Source: Enoplolaimus lenunculus (lineage: Eukaryota > Nematoda > Enoplea > Enoplida > Thoracostomopsidae). From it: a stretch of DNA of 64,000 nt. The position numbers were made by a program, and so were the translations under genes. A model generated the notes under the pieces. The model did not search any database. It worked only from the letters and a program-made list of their open reading frames with translations, and had not been told where the DNA came from. Shown here in pieces: positions 36,301 through 48,007 of the stretch. Numbering within the stretch: position 1 is the first letter of the stretch; the number at the start of each line of letters is the position of its first letter. The stretch is from positions 1 to 64,000 of the forward strand of contig JASANG010002396.1 in the NCBI GenBank assembly GCA_030248215.1, written 5' to 3'.

Positions 36301-39300
36301 GACGAATCACTTCAAATTATTCAAAAACACGTTGAAGAAGGCTTGAATTTCAATTTGTCAGGTAGTGAAATTTTTTTGTGTTCATCACGAGCTGCTAAAA
36401 TTATCTTAAAACTAATGATATTGCATCCTGAATTGCCCGACCAACGACGAATCTAAAATTTGCTGATGGGCGGGGGGATTCAACACTACATTTTGTTGTA
36501 GGTATGTATAACCAGCAAAAATTCATGCGCTCAAAAGATTTTTAGGCAATTATCACTTTGGACAGGCTTCATCAAGCGGATTCAGAAATTGTGACGGACG
36601 AGGGCTTATAGAATATTTAAAAATGCTTTACCAAAGATATTGCTACGCTTTTACATAAATAAAAAAGTGGTGAAAATACAACACCGAAGGTGTCGCTAAT
36701 GTTTTCAGATTAAATGGTGGAAAAGTTACCAAAACGTGGCACATTTTTAAACCTGGGAAACCCTAGTCGGTATAGGATCCCCACTGAACGACCATTATAC
36801 TGAAGCCTTTAAAATAGAAATTAGTAAACTGGCTGACAAAAATTTTTAACCAGAAATTTTCCACACTTGCTGCATTCTAAGAATTTACCTCAAAAATCTA
36901 CTGAATATAGTATTTATTTGTTTTTTATAAACATTCGTTTAGATTTTTCGTACCAAAGCCTGCTATCTGAGTCACATCTACGGCTGATCTCAGAGCTTTC
37001 CGGTTGCCATATTCATCGCGATTTGTCCGAAACTGACTATCCTTGCAGTGATATTTGTTTTCATTCACGATATCGCACCTACGACGGTACCTGCAACAAT
37101 TACCAGCATCCGATGTGGGGGGCATCGTTGACTCCGTTTCATCGTTTGCTGCCACCCATTTATGAAAACGGTTTCAATATGCCAGTAGGTAAGTTCAAAT
37201 TACTGAGCAATTAATAATATGGGAAAGTGAAGATTGTTTAAATTCATATTGTATTTTTAACCAAAAAAGAGCTAACATGGCAGTAGGCTGGTTCAGGGGC
37301 AGATTCGGAAAAAACTTTTTATGGTAAAACGGCAACGTCATGTCTTACAAATTTTTACTGTTGTGCTTCAAAAATTGTGTTTGGGTTCCCGCTCGCTTCC
37401 TTCAAAGACCTTTTTTCTGCTATATACCAGTGTTCCCACTTTTGTTAGAATACTTATTCGAAAAATTGCAAGCTCACTATCTGACCAATTTCTAGTTTTG
37501 CGCCACGGAAATTACGATTGTCTTTCTGTCGCTTGGCTCGCGAGGCGTTTTTACAATACATATCACGCGCCCCTGTGAGAAATTTCTGGATCGGCCTTTG
37601 GGTTGGTTGAATCAACTCCGAATACCGGAATCTGTTGTGCATGTGTAGTGCTGACCATGTCGTTCGGCAACTTCAAAGGCAATAGGCCTGTTTCACGTTT
37701 TCGGTCCAAAACTTCACCTCCCCGTGCTACGATTATCATTTTCGGAAGGGTGCCTTCGGTGGTGAGAGTGGTGCGTGACCAACCTCCGACTGCCTCATCG
37801 AGATGTCCTAGATCCGCCACTGCACGGTACCATCTAACTCATGCCAGCCTTATTGCTCAATCGCGCAAATTATTTAGTGAAACATTGACCGTCTGTAAAC
37901 ATTGACTTTCGCCTGATGATGTCTTTAACAAATAATATACAGGAGTTACCCGTGGCAAACTATACCACGGTTATCCGAAACCAAACGCACGTCTGGTATC
38001 GACAACAGTCGTCAAGCGTGATTCTGGCACTGTGCCAGTTGACGAGCATTTGACGTATATGCTAATGCAGTGGGGACAGTTTGTTGATCACGATATTGAT
38101 TTTGGTGTTGCTGCTCCAAGCACTGCTGTCTTTCAGGTAGATTTATTGTCACATTACAGGTTATAGCCTAAGCCTTTAGAATGGAGCTAATTTTTTGACT
38201 AATTTAACGAAATCCGATTCTGCCCAGCGCCGTCCGCCGTCATCAGCGCCACTATACGGAGCGGCGTTCGGTGGCGTCCGGCGAGTATAACGCAACACTA
38301 AGTCTAAGCTTATTTTAGTCCAGTCATTTAAATATGCGGGGACGGCTAGCAAAGTAAAAAGAAGAGCGAGCAACTACAAAATTTGGCATGAACACTAAGT
38401 TTTATTTATCACCAACAGCGCACTTCTCACCTTCTCCTGTATAAGTGATTTTGATCAAAGTACGCTATTTTTTTTACAAACTATACTTTCATTGAGGACA
38501 AAACGCGTTCGCCGAAAACGATTCAATCTCAGAAATTTTAGAGTGGCCGCAGTTGTGCCGAAAGTTGCGGTGAACCAAATCGTCCACCATGCTTTAACAT
38601 CCCGTTTCCAGCGGATGATCCTCGACTTCAAGTCGTTGGAGGACCGAACGTCCGCGATCCACCACCCCGGCCGCCTATGTGTCTTGAACTAGAACGAACT
38701 GGAGCGATTTGTGGCAGCGGTGCGACTTCAGTGCTAATGGCGAATGTTTTACATCGCGAACAAGTCAACGTGATCACCAGTTTTCTCGATGGCTCCAGCG
38801 TTTATGGCAGTAACGAACAGGATTCGATAGGTAAGACTTGTAAATTTGGCGCAAGTTAATTATATTGGCCTGCAAACTGTGAGAATTGGAGACTGGGAAA
38901 GTTTGAGAGCGAGATTTTTTCATTCTTAGCAGTGGGAATAGAATAGCCTTAGGTTTAGTCACTAGTAGACCCAGAATAGAGCCGTACGCCCCCGTGGAAA
39001 AATTTTTGGAGATAAAATGGGGCGGTCACTCCAAAACATACAAATTTTTAATTTCGGAGTGTTCCTATCAATTTGTTCAACTCCGCAGCAGTCGGTGTTA
39101 GTGCACTTCAAAAACATTTGCCTGCTGCGTTTTTTAATCACATTAACCTTTTCTCACTCGCTTCGCTCATGAAGTTTCTTTCACCTGGTACTCACGTGGC
39201 TCATGGTTAGAACTGTTTCAGTTCGCGGTCCAAGTAAAGATCAGGGGCGGAACGTTTTTCTGTGAAACTAGAAAAGAGTAAACTTAAGCTCTAGACTAAT

Positions 39301-42300
39301 TTTTTTTGCTTGGCTTAGGCGTAGGCTTACTTATAATACTGTTCCGCCACTGTTCTGTACATTGACCCATTTCGCTGTGTACGTATGCACATTTTATACT
39401 TATTTTGATCATTCAAAAACCTTAGATATTCAGGCTTTTATAGTTAACATGGGTCGCAAACTTAGTCCTATATCGATCGCTGATAGAATCTATCTTGCTG
39501 TATGTTCAATCATTATCTGATATGTTGCACCAACTTGATATGTGTTGCTAGTCGTGAGCAGATACTTGTCCTAGTTAGCAACTGAGCTGTCTCCAACGCG
39601 ATTAGTTTGTTGTTCAAAATAGCACGCACAGCTATATAAGTATTTTGTGAAAAATTTCAAATACTCCAATAACATTCCGTTTTCGCATCATGAGGAGTTT
39701 AAACCGGAAAAGTTGCCAACTGGAAATTTGTTTGACACACGGCAAATATGATGAAACAATTTTTAACAATCTGATTGAAAAGCTTAGTTGGGTGACAATG
39801 CAAATATTTTCAGTATACAACGTTACGAACGACACCCTACGTTAATTACAGGGACCTGCTCACTAAATTTGAACGTAAGCCTAAACCTAAGCTTAAGCCT
39901 GCAATTCTCTCCGTCTTCCAGTGGCTACGGCTCTAATCTCTATAATTAACGTGAGCTCAGATCGAATCACAACACCGCGTGCTGGGTATAAACTGACTAA
40001 ACAACTATAGGGTTTCTTTGTGTGAATTTCAGAACTTCGTGATTTGTTTTCGGATCATGGACTACTTAAATTCGATATTGTCAGTCCCGATAGCAACAAA
40101 CCGTATTTACCGTTTAACCGAAACACTCCAATTGACTGCCAACGCAACATTTCCGTTCCACATCCGGTCCGATGCTTTTTAGCCGGAGATTATCGAGCCA
40201 ACGAACAGTTGGGATTAACTGGTAAGTTGACCATAATTCAGCCAATCTTGGACCTTGTCATGATTGCGGTTTATGCGGCGTTTTATTGAAATTGATCTGA
40301 AAAAAACGCGTGATGCAGCGATTATTCAGATATCCAGCATTTATCGGGGCTTGCAGTTATGCGGACAATTAGTTAAAAATTAGATTAGAAAATTATTTCA
40401 CATTTCACATCGTGCTTATAGTTGTTATATGCGTAGTTTAAGTTGTTGCTGTTTTTTATTTATTTGTGGTTTTTGGGAAAGTGGTTGGTGGGCTGTTTTT
40501 ATGTGTCAGGTCATCTTCTTGCATGCATCCTAGGCAACGAACAATACTCATTTTGAGGCATACACACCTCGTCTTAGAGCAATTTTAGCGCTCCATTGGG
40601 TACTTTGATGTATTCGGTCGGGCCAAGTTCTCAAGCTGTTCGAATATCTGAACGAATAGGCATTGTACTGAAAAACACTGCTTTTATTATTATTTTAAAA
40701 TTGAAATAGCAGCGTGTTTGGAAATGTTTTCGTCATGGTTTACGACGCATGTTATTGATGTATTTAATTTTTTTATTTGTAGCTATGCATACACTGTGGC
40801 TACGACAACATAATCGCATTGCAAGCGAACTGTTGATCATTAATCCGCAATGGGATGGTGAACGAATCTATCAGGAAGCTAGGAAGATCATTGGTGCACA
40901 GTTGCAGCATATCACGTATTTTCAGTGGTTGCCTCGAATACTGGGAAAGCGTGGCATGGATCTGATTGGATCATACAAAGTAAATTTTAACGATTACATT
41001 TAGACTATATTTTTTCGTATTGGATGGACTGGTTTACTTCCTGACATTAATGTTATGATTTACAATTTAAAATTTATACAGGTTGAATGCGCAATGTCGT
41101 ATAAAATCCACCTTGTGTAACAATTATCACTCGTGTGCGCAGTACAAAATTTTCACAAACCGTATAAAGCATATACCGGCATTTAGCATCACACTTTCGG
41201 CCCATGTATAGAACAGGGCCGGAACAGTAGTATAAGCATATTCCTAAGCCTTAGCCTAAGCGTATGGATGAGCCTATTCCTAAGCCTAAGCCTAAGCCTA
41301 TGCCTAAGCCTAAAGCTGAGCAAAAAATTAGTCTAAAGCTTAAACTGACTCTATTATAGCCCCTCTGGAAAACGACCCGGCCCTGTTTTATACATGAGCC
41401 ACACTTTTTATACCTGGGCGATAATGGAAACTGCCTACCATCCAATAGTTCTATGTTCAAAGTCCAGGGTGTAATTTGATCTGAAATAAAACTGAAAATA
41501 TTCATGTGGGAAATTGTTAACCTGCCTGCAAACAGCTACAATAAATATTATTTGATGCGTGTCAGGGTTACAATCCCGAAATCAATCCTTCGGTCGCAAA
41601 TGTGTTCGCAACTGCTGCGTTCCGATTTGGTCACAGTCTTATCAACCCAATGGTGTTGAGATATAACGCGTCGTTTGAAGCCATCCCTCAAGGTTAGTTG
41701 TGAACCAAACTACAGTTATCAACAATCATTATGCCCTATTCACAATTTTATCGACCGTGCCACAAAATATCTTATAAACCAGAGGTATCGCGAGGTAATT
41801 TTGAAAACGAGTTCGTCTCAGCCGTGGTCCACAAGAGATTTTGTGGCATCGTTGATAAAATTATTGTGAACGGGGCATTTGTGGCTTTTTTAATAATTAA
41901 ACGGGTGGTTGAAACCGTTTTTACTGTCGACATTAATAGCACCCGCTTTTTCATTTCTCAGGTTTCCTTGTTATAGACACAATTGTGTTGGCGTTCAAGT
42001 TTGTCAAGTTTTTTCCATTGCTTCAGGATCTGTCGTCTGTTGCTATAGTTTCTCGATGAAATTTTCATTTTGACCATCATATCAATTTGCGATAGCCCTA
42101 GAAATGTGCATAAATCGGTAATAGCTACGTATGCCGTACCATGAGCGTTAGCATGAGCACACCGAATCCAAATATTAGTCGTGTCGGTTTCGTGGTGTTC
42201 CGATGCATATTATGAGCTTCAGAAAAAGCATTTCCGTCGTGAAATTTTCACCATGGCAGGGTTAGAAGGATACATGCATCACCATCTTAGAGTCACTACT

Positions 42301-45300
42301 GAAGATTAAAACAGAACACACAGCTCACGTCTATGTATTATTTCAATATAAAATAGAATTTTTGTTGTGGGCAATTTCAGGTCACTTGCATCTAAGCGAA
42401 GCATTTTTTGCTCCGGAGCGACTTTTAAATGAAGGTGGTATTGATCCGATTATTCGTGGTTTGTTCGCATCTCGTGTAAAAAAGTTGGAACCACAATCAA
42501 TGTTGAACACGCAGTTGACTGAAAAACTGTTTGCGTCTGCGCATTCTGTAAGAACGGCACGTCTGTCGTTACAAAAAATGTAACACCGGATAATATTGCA
42601 CATTACATCTATAACCGGTCAAACTAGGTTTTTTGCCGATAGGTGGTCGTGATCAGTGAATCAAAACATTCTTGTCTTTACAACATCATTATAGTTAAGA
42701 TTGTATAGTTACACATTTCTTTACGGTTCCGTAGCAATTTGCCTATGATTTCATGCACAAAACTTGTGCTTTATTTGTGAGGGATACTAGCTATGTACTT
42801 TCAATCGCTGTTTGCTATTTTTTATAAAAATTTTAAACGGGTAAGAATAACAAATTTTTACGAAATTCTTTACCCGCGGGTATACGCGCGTCAAATTTAT
42901 TACTTCGCGAAAATTCAGTACCGTTGAACTCAACTTGTCGAGATCTATATGATAGGCTACTTTTCATTTAATTCTTAGGAGGTCCGTATTCCATATACTT
43001 TTGTCGGTTGCTTCAAGTCCTCACTGAGAATTTGTGTGCATTGAAATATTTCACCTGGTTTGAACAGGGCAATGTGCAACGTTCCTTGCCTTCAAACAAG
43101 TCTGTCAAAAGACAAAATTTTTGACAACTGGTGGAAGGCAGGAGGTTACTTTTAAAGTCCTACAATGTGAATGTTTTTTATTCTTCCCTTAATTTTGACG
43201 TTTCAAATAAATAAAAATTAAATATTACGCAATGAATTACTTTTTACCAAAAACTGTTAGTAAAAGAGAAAATAAACGTAGAAATTTGAAAATTATTTTT
43301 CTAGATTGCACTTGATTTAGCGGCTCTGAACATTCAACGGGGTCGCGACCACGCACTACCTGGATATTGCGATTGGCGACGCTATTGTAATCTATCGGTT
43401 CCCGCCACATGGTTCGATTTAAAGCCTGAAATTCCAACCTTAGAGTTACTGCAAAATCTCCAGGACGTTTACGGACATCCGTGTAAGCTCTACTTGTTCA
43501 CAATTGTTTGACGATGCCGATTCATTCAGAAAATTTTAACTCTGGCTAACATGTTATGCTAGCTCGTATAGCCGTCATTACTTCGCATTATTTACGACTT
43601 CTAACTATCTTGCTGTTTAATGAATATTACGGTGATACAGTGTGAGGGGCTAGGAGGCTGCCCCTAAAATGTCAAAATTAAATATTGATTAGTAAAATTG
43701 CGTTTGATTTCTTATTCACTATTTTCACAAGCTTTACTGGCCATGCTCGGCTTTGGATCGACCCTGCTGTGCCACCGAATTTTAATTTGACTTTATTTTT
43801 GCGTAATTTTCAGGTAACATGGATGTATGGATGGGTGGATTGAGTGAAAAAGTAATGGATGATGCAAAAATTGGTCCTTTATTTATGTGCATTATCGCTG
43901 ACCAGTTCAAGCGAATTCGAGACGGTGACAGGTAAACAGTCTAAAAGGAAAACATAATGACTGCTGGATTGATTTTTATATAATTAGTCAACCTATTGTT
44001 TCCTTATTCCTGCTAACTTTTGTTTCGCTATGGCGACAATGCCGAAACCATGTGGACAGGCAGATGGGCGGACAAAGAGATGCACAGCCTTGTAGATGCT
44101 CGTCACAGCGTCCCATATGCGATTTATATGTTGTTGCTCAAACGCCACGCTTGAACAAACCGGCCCAATATTACTATGGCACCCATGAACGCGACAAATC
44201 AGAAAATTTGTTTTAGTTCTTAGGTAGATTTCTACTGTATGACGTATCAATTGCGTATTGCAGCAGTTTATTTTTTGGTTCAACGAAACAATAATGTTAA
44301 GATTTTTCATTTGTTTTCATAATCAGTTAAAAAACTAACACCAATCAGATACGCAATGCCTTTTAAAGTCTGGTTAATGCGGTTCAGAACTTACTGAGTT
44401 ATTGACACACCTATGTCGTAGAACAGTGCGCTAATTTATGGTAATTGTTAGTTGGCAAGGCCAAATAGCAACATAAACGCTTAATTAAATGATTTAATTA
44501 GATCTTGGGTATTAGAATTGCATCTGGACAGCAGCAGTCTACGCAACCTGGATATGTTAGTAGACGGGGCACTGGACAAGAATATTTTCAGGGTGTCAAG
44601 ATAAATTTTTCTTACGGCGAATGCTTTTAATGCTGTCGATATAATTATCGGCCGAGGGACGAACATGTCAGTCGGGGTGCCCCCTTCTCTCTTTGTAGTT
44701 ATACCACTGTCTTTGTGCCCCCTTCTCTCTTTGTAGTTATACCACTGTCTTTAATACATGTTACAACCTATCTTCGGCCATGTATAAACACTTTTATTGA
44801 ACTTTAATTTTTTCACTGGGGGATCCAAGGGGATGGCGACACAAACCAAGACCTCCCAAAACAGCCACCAAAATCAATAGTGGTTATTACAATTTGCGGT
44901 AAAATTGCGTTCGGCTACTTTCTCGATTAGCTCGCCAGCGTTGCTTTACTATAATACATATCATGCGGCTTCCATCAATGGAAATTTCTGGATTAATCAT
45001 TGGTTTTATTAGATTATGGTACGAAGGCGATCCTGGATTCAGTCCCTCTCAACTTGCTGAAATTAAACAAAAAACAAGTTTAGCGGAAATTGCTTGTGCC
45101 AATGGAGATAGCATTGATCGTATACCAACTGACGTGTTTGTGTATCAGTCAATTGATAAATTTGTTCATTGTTCTACGTTGCCAAAGTTGAATTTAAACC
45201 TGTGGCAACAGTGTTGTCAACCAGGTACGGTATGGTTTAGGTTTTATCTTTAATGGCAATGGCGTCAGCGGCGAATCATGATGTAGCCAGGCCCGGAGGC

Positions 45301-46422
45301 TGATTTTTTTTCTGAAAATCCGCTCAGTTGGAAGCTTGTTAGGCGTCAATAAATTTGTTTGAATGCTTTCATGAAATTTTACATTGTTTAGAAACGAGGC
45401 TAAAAATTTCCTGTGGGTGCTAAAATTTGGCAAGTGTCAAAAATAGTTATTGTCACCAGCACCGTCATATTTCGATTTGGTTGTTATAGGCTGTGGTGAA
45501 ATTATAGAAACTCGCCATAAGCGGCAAACCTCTCATATACTGCAGCATACAGCTCATGAACGATTACTGCACAATATGCAAACATCACTTCGTAAACTGG
45601 TAAATTGTACTTTGTTTTTTATATGAAGGAGCCACAGTAGCAACCTTTAGATAATCTCATTATGAGGCTGAAATTTGTTGAAGTCAGTGGCCGATACATG
45701 AAAAGAATGAAAACGATTTGTAGTCATTCGAAATTGGTAGAGACCCAAAAAACACTTGTAACAGTGTTTAGAATAGATGTATAACCTTTAGATGTTACAG
45801 TTGAAAATAGTTTCGTTTACACGAGCATACGCCATCGTGAATTTAAATCCTGAATACTCGGTTAGTTGTAGTGTCAGGCTTGTATTTACCTTAAGCCACT
45901 TTTCTAAGACTTGTTAATTATCGGGAATCAAGACAGCGAATCCTTTAAGAGATTGTCAGCTATTTTTGCTGTGCTTTTCTTTATTTAGAAAAGTATTTTT
46001 TACTTCAAAACTCACATCTTTTGAATGAATTTTGTTGAACTTTGGTACGGATCCAATTCGCATAAAATTTTTCAAACAAACTTTTGTTATTTTTTCCAAA
46101 AAGGTTCACATAGTTTCTAGCAACTAACCGGCCACGTTTTCGATACCGGGTGCAGAACCGAGTCTTTGAATAACACAAAGCAGTAAAATTCAACGCAATG
46201 CCTAACGCTCAACCTAAACCTATTGGAAGTTTAAAGATAAGCATATGCTTTTTTGTCTTCGTCCAGGTCTTAATAAAACCAAACAATATAAATATGAACT
46301 TTACATTTAAAATTTAAAATGATCGTTTTCACTTTTAGCAATTTGAATTTTCACAATTCCAAAACGAATCGTGTGCAAACACCGGAAGAGTCAACAAAAT
46401 CAATGCTAAATCATGGGACTGA
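24359..46422 (+). CDS. PXDN: Peroxidasin (secreted matrix haem peroxidase), 24 proposed exons
   Basis: Peroxidasins are secreted multidomain peroxidases that use H2O2 and bromide to form sulfilimine cross-links in collagen IV of basement membrane. Exons: 24359-24567, 25129-25209, 26029-26100, 27116-27303, 28044-28170, 28853-29115, 29344-29467, 31776-31942, 32542-32916, 34435-34842, 35341-35505, 36260-36361, 36943-37188, 37943-38136, 38542-38830, 40033-40221, 40783-40979, 41566-41692, 42381-42547, 43305-43482, 43814-43931, 45013-45224, 45490-45599, and tentatively 46339-46422. All phases agree, giving about 1463 residues against 1479 in human. The start has a signal peptide ([18 protein letters not shown]). 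Order: LRRs, four Ig domains, peroxidase, short C-terminal region. The start of exon 8 and the last exon are the least certain parts. The paralogue copy cannot be decided. Confidence 0.95.
26379..26514. mobile_element. hAT-type miniature element with TTAGGC-like core, intact copy 1
   Basis: 136 bp with terminal repeats GGCCCATGTATAGAACAGGG and CCCTGTTCTATATATGGGCC. The target duplication is perfect: GAGTAATT at 26371-26378 and 26515-26522. The core carries GCTTAGGCTTAG. It lies in peroxidasin intron 3. Confidence 0.93.
28044..34842 (+). CDS. PXDN: Peroxidasin exons 5-10: four Ig I-set domains
   Basis: Ig1 spans exons 5-6 ([17 protein letters not shown] ... [12 protein letters not shown]). 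Ig2 spans exons 7-8 ([19 protein letters not shown] ... [12 protein letters not shown]). Ig3 is exon 9 ([17 protein letters not shown] ... [12 protein letters not shown]). Ig4 is exon 10 ([19 protein letters not shown] ... [12 protein letters not shown]). Each has the paired cysteines, the Trp and the DxGxYxC-type motif. Ig3 and Ig4 have long Arg/Ser/Asn-rich insertions between the Trp and the second Cys. The Ig1-Ig2 linker is strongly basic ([12 protein letters not shown]). Exon 8 has a competing upstream acceptor at 31656 in another frame. Confidence 0.9.
29634..29700 (+). repeat. tRNA-like, probable SINE head
   Basis: AGCTCAGTGGTCA resembles a Pol III A box and GGGGTTCGTTTCT a B box, spaced as in a tRNA. 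No full cloverleaf or acceptor stem can be drawn, so this is more likely a SINE head or tRNA pseudogene than a working tRNA. It is in peroxidasin intron 7. Confidence 0.4.
29706..29805. repeat. ATCCGG palindromic repeat, short copy
   Basis: Begins AGATGGGCACCGGATATCCGG and contains further GGATATCCG palindromes. Same family as the arms at 30491-30682 and 30838-31074. Confidence 0.65.
30400..31074. repeat. TGTAGTGACCC repeat split by an ATCCGG element, with a second inverted ATCCGG copy
   Basis: Part of the TGTAGTGACCC family runs to about 30487 (GACATTTATGGACTCTAATT) and resumes at about 30683-30775, ending TTATTCGGGTCACTACA. Between the parts is an ATCCGG-rich copy (30491-30682) starting CTAGTGATGGGCATCGG. 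A second ATCCGG copy in opposite orientation (30838-31074) ends CCGATGCCCATCACTAG. The two arms share TCAATTTTCGTTTC and CACTTGTTTTAACTTG (or complements) over about 190 bp and could fold into a long hairpin. All in peroxidasin intron 7. Confidence 0.7.
35341..45224 (+). CDS. PXDN: Peroxidasin exons 11-22: animal haem peroxidase domain
   Basis: Exon 11 is the helical linker ([15 protein letters not shown]). Exon 13 has SGCHIHRD and [17 protein letters not shown]. The haem site is intact. The haem-linked Asp and distal His are in QFVDHDID (Asp 38086-38088, His 38089-38091). The catalytic Arg and second haem-linked Glu are in YRANEQ (Arg 40194-40196, Glu 40203-40205). The proximal His is in RFGHSLINP (41632-41634). 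Residue roles are taken from human peroxidasin (D826/H827, R977/E980, H1074). Exon 20 has [13 protein letters not shown], and exon 22 ends LWQQCCQP. Exon 14 contains no ATG-initiated frame of its own and is easily missed. Nothing suggests loss of catalysis. Confidence 0.93.
35552..35822. repeat. Foldback-type repeat with a duplicated arm
   Basis: GGCTCAGCTTCTATAATCGC (about 35585) is followed by its complement GATTATAGAAGCTGAGCC (about 35696-35713) and again by the forward arm at about 35750. The unit starting AGATCACTGTAC recurs about 174 bp on. It lies in peroxidasin intron 11. Confidence 0.7.
39227..39367. mobile_element. hAT-type miniature element with TTAGGC-like core, copy 2
   Basis: Degenerate ends GGTCCAAGTAAAGATCAGGG and CTGTTCTGTACATTGACC, with flanks CAGTTCGC and CATTTCGC (7 of 8). 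Core contains TTGGCTTAGGCGTAGGCTTA. Peroxidasin intron 15. Confidence 0.75.
41199..41400. mobile_element. hAT-type miniature element with expanded GCCTAA core, copy 3
   Basis: Ends GGCCCATGTATAGAACAGGG and CCCTGTTTTATACATGAGCC, flanked by ACACTTTC and ACACTTTT (7 of 8). The core is longer than in other copies because of a tandem GCCTAA array (41230-41315), the complement of TTAGGC. Orientation is opposite to copies 1 and 4. Peroxidasin intron 17. Confidence 0.9.
44677..44752. repeat. Exact 38-bp tandem duplication
   Basis: A 38-bp unit starting GTGCCCCCTTCTCTC occurs twice back to back without a difference, in peroxidasin intron 21. The identity points to a recent event or an assembly artefact. 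Confidence 0.85.
45490..46422 (+). CDS. PXDN: Peroxidasin exons 23-24: convertase site and C-terminal tail
   Basis: Exon 23 reads [15 protein letters not shown] and then a helical stretch ([15 protein letters not shown]). RHKR at 45513-45524 is a proprotein-convertase consensus at the place where human peroxidasin is cleaved (after RGRR). Tentative exon 24 (46339-46422) follows ACTTTTAG in the right phase and reads [18 protein letters not shown], then NKINAKSWD and TGA. It lines up with the start of the human von Willebrand C domain (CVDAGG...W) but ends before the remaining cysteines. Either the C-terminal VWC is truncated here or the true last exons lie elsewhere. Confidence 0.62.
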
Positions 46423-47643
46423 AAAACAGCGAATATTTATAAGATGTCCATTTTGGGCCGTTCCGAAACACTAAATAATGTACAGATGGCTTGGGTGGCT
46501 GCTAAAGTATTAAAAACAAAATTTTAAATGTAATACTTTTCAAATTTTGAATACCCTTTATAAGCCTGTTATTTTTACAGCTGGCGCTGAAAATTCTGAA
46601 ATTAGCTGACTGATTTTAAGCAACTCTTTTTCCTGGTCTAAATATGGATTTGTGTGTTGTAATTTTGTTACATTAATTTCAAAATGGGAGGTTTAAGTTT
46701 TGAATATATATTTGAGCCATATTTTATGTATTTTAAACTAATAATGTCTTAAAAACATTATATATACTAAACAGTTTGTCTGCCATTAAAAATATTTTTC
46801 TGAAATAAGACTTGTTTTGCTAGTTTTCCAGACTTATAAGTTTCAAAAACAAACACTGGCCAGGGAAGCCAACTCCAGTATTGGGAGCTAATTCTCATGC
46901 AAATTCTCTGATTTACAACCTAATAAATACGTCCAAGACGGAAACATATCTTGGGGGGGGGGGGCTGAGCTCAACCCGAAACATCCTCGAAAATAGATTT
47001 ACACGATTTTAATAAAATAAACGGAGCAACTCGTTTGCATAAATCAGAAATCTAGTTTTTGAATATATAGGAGATAACAAAAGTTGAAATTTGTTTCTTA
47101 TAAATTCGCAATAGTAGTTTCTTGATTAAAAGATATTTATGTTTACAAACACAAATGTCTTCAATTAAAACATTTCAGTCTTGAAAATTTGAGAAAGTAA
47201 GTCTTGAACTTTTAAAACAATTTTTTAAAGCTTGTCTGTTGCCGAATTTCTGCAACTCTGTATTTAGGTTTTTTAGTCATCTGCTGCAACCTAACCGACT
47301 ACAACCGAAGGTATGTTTTCGGCAAAAAAATCGACCTTCGCCTCTTGCTCCGGTAAAATTTCTACCGGTGGTTCAATTTCGGCAGTAAAACTTTCCATTT
47401 CAAAAATTCCATCGTTCGGTGTGTTTGGCTATTGAAGAATAGATTCTGATTTGTTAAAATCAAGTTTAACTTAAGCTTCTTAAGCAACACTTCAAATTTT
47501 TGCTTAAATTATCAAGTTAAACACATTATTATATATAATTATGTCATCAATATGCTGAATAATATTACTTTAGAAACTATAAAAAAATCATGTTGACGCG
47601 TTTGTTCTGGTAAAGAATAATAGCAAAAAAACCTGACTTTGCA
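46423..47643. other. No gene seen
   Basis: AT-rich DNA downstream of peroxidasin without recognisable exons or repeats, apart from a short poly-G run near 46951-46962. It may contain 3' UTRs of the convergent genes. Confidence 0.4.
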
Positions 47644-47928
47644 TTAACAACTGATTATTACAAATCTGTTCAACGCAGATAAATCGCAAACAATAAGTTT
47701 GCTCCTGGTGCTGTTCGGCAGAATGTATTCGAAAAATTTTTCTGCAAAAAACGATATTCGTTTTTCCATATAACCTAGAAATCCGGCAATTTCTAAGTTG
47801 TTATACCGTTTAATCAATTCTGTGGCGATATTTTGTTTTTGGTGACAAACATGACATCTGCTATATTGAAACGCGGTGACCACAATTTGACTTTGAGACA
47901 AAATGGCTTGTTGAATGTAAGAATTGCA
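47644..47928 (-). CDS. Unassigned terminal exon
   Basis: I do not recognise this protein. On the minus strand an open frame of 94 residues follows a good acceptor (TTTTCTGTTTAG) and ends in a stop. It reads CNSYIQQAILSQSQIVV, then FQYSRCHVCHQKQNIATEL, KRYNNLEIAGFLGYMEKR and ends FVIISC. The CHVC pair could bind metal, and the rest looks helical. No upstream exons could be tied to it: the LAPTM4-like gene on the same strand ends with its own stop at 49538. It may be the last exon of a small gene or a chance frame. Confidence 0.3.
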   Translation of the reverse strand, partial: CNSYIQQAILSQSQIVVTAFQYSRCHVCHQKQNIATELIKRYNNLEIAGFLGYMEKRISFFAEKFFEYILPNSTRSKLIVCDLSALNRFVIISC

Positions 47929-48007
47929 CTAAACAGAAAACAATTTATAGAATTCAGTGTAAAAATAATCAGTTAGAACACTAAATTTAATGAATTACTT
48001 ATTTTAG

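Noticed and set aside
46951-46962. Poly-G run as a functional G-rich site
   Set aside because: A lone homopolymer run with no other G-tracts; likely low complexity or sequencing noise.
47644-47928. Treating this exon as the 3' end of the LAPTM4-like gene
   Set aside because: That gene has a stop codon at 49538 after the expected C-terminal PY motif.
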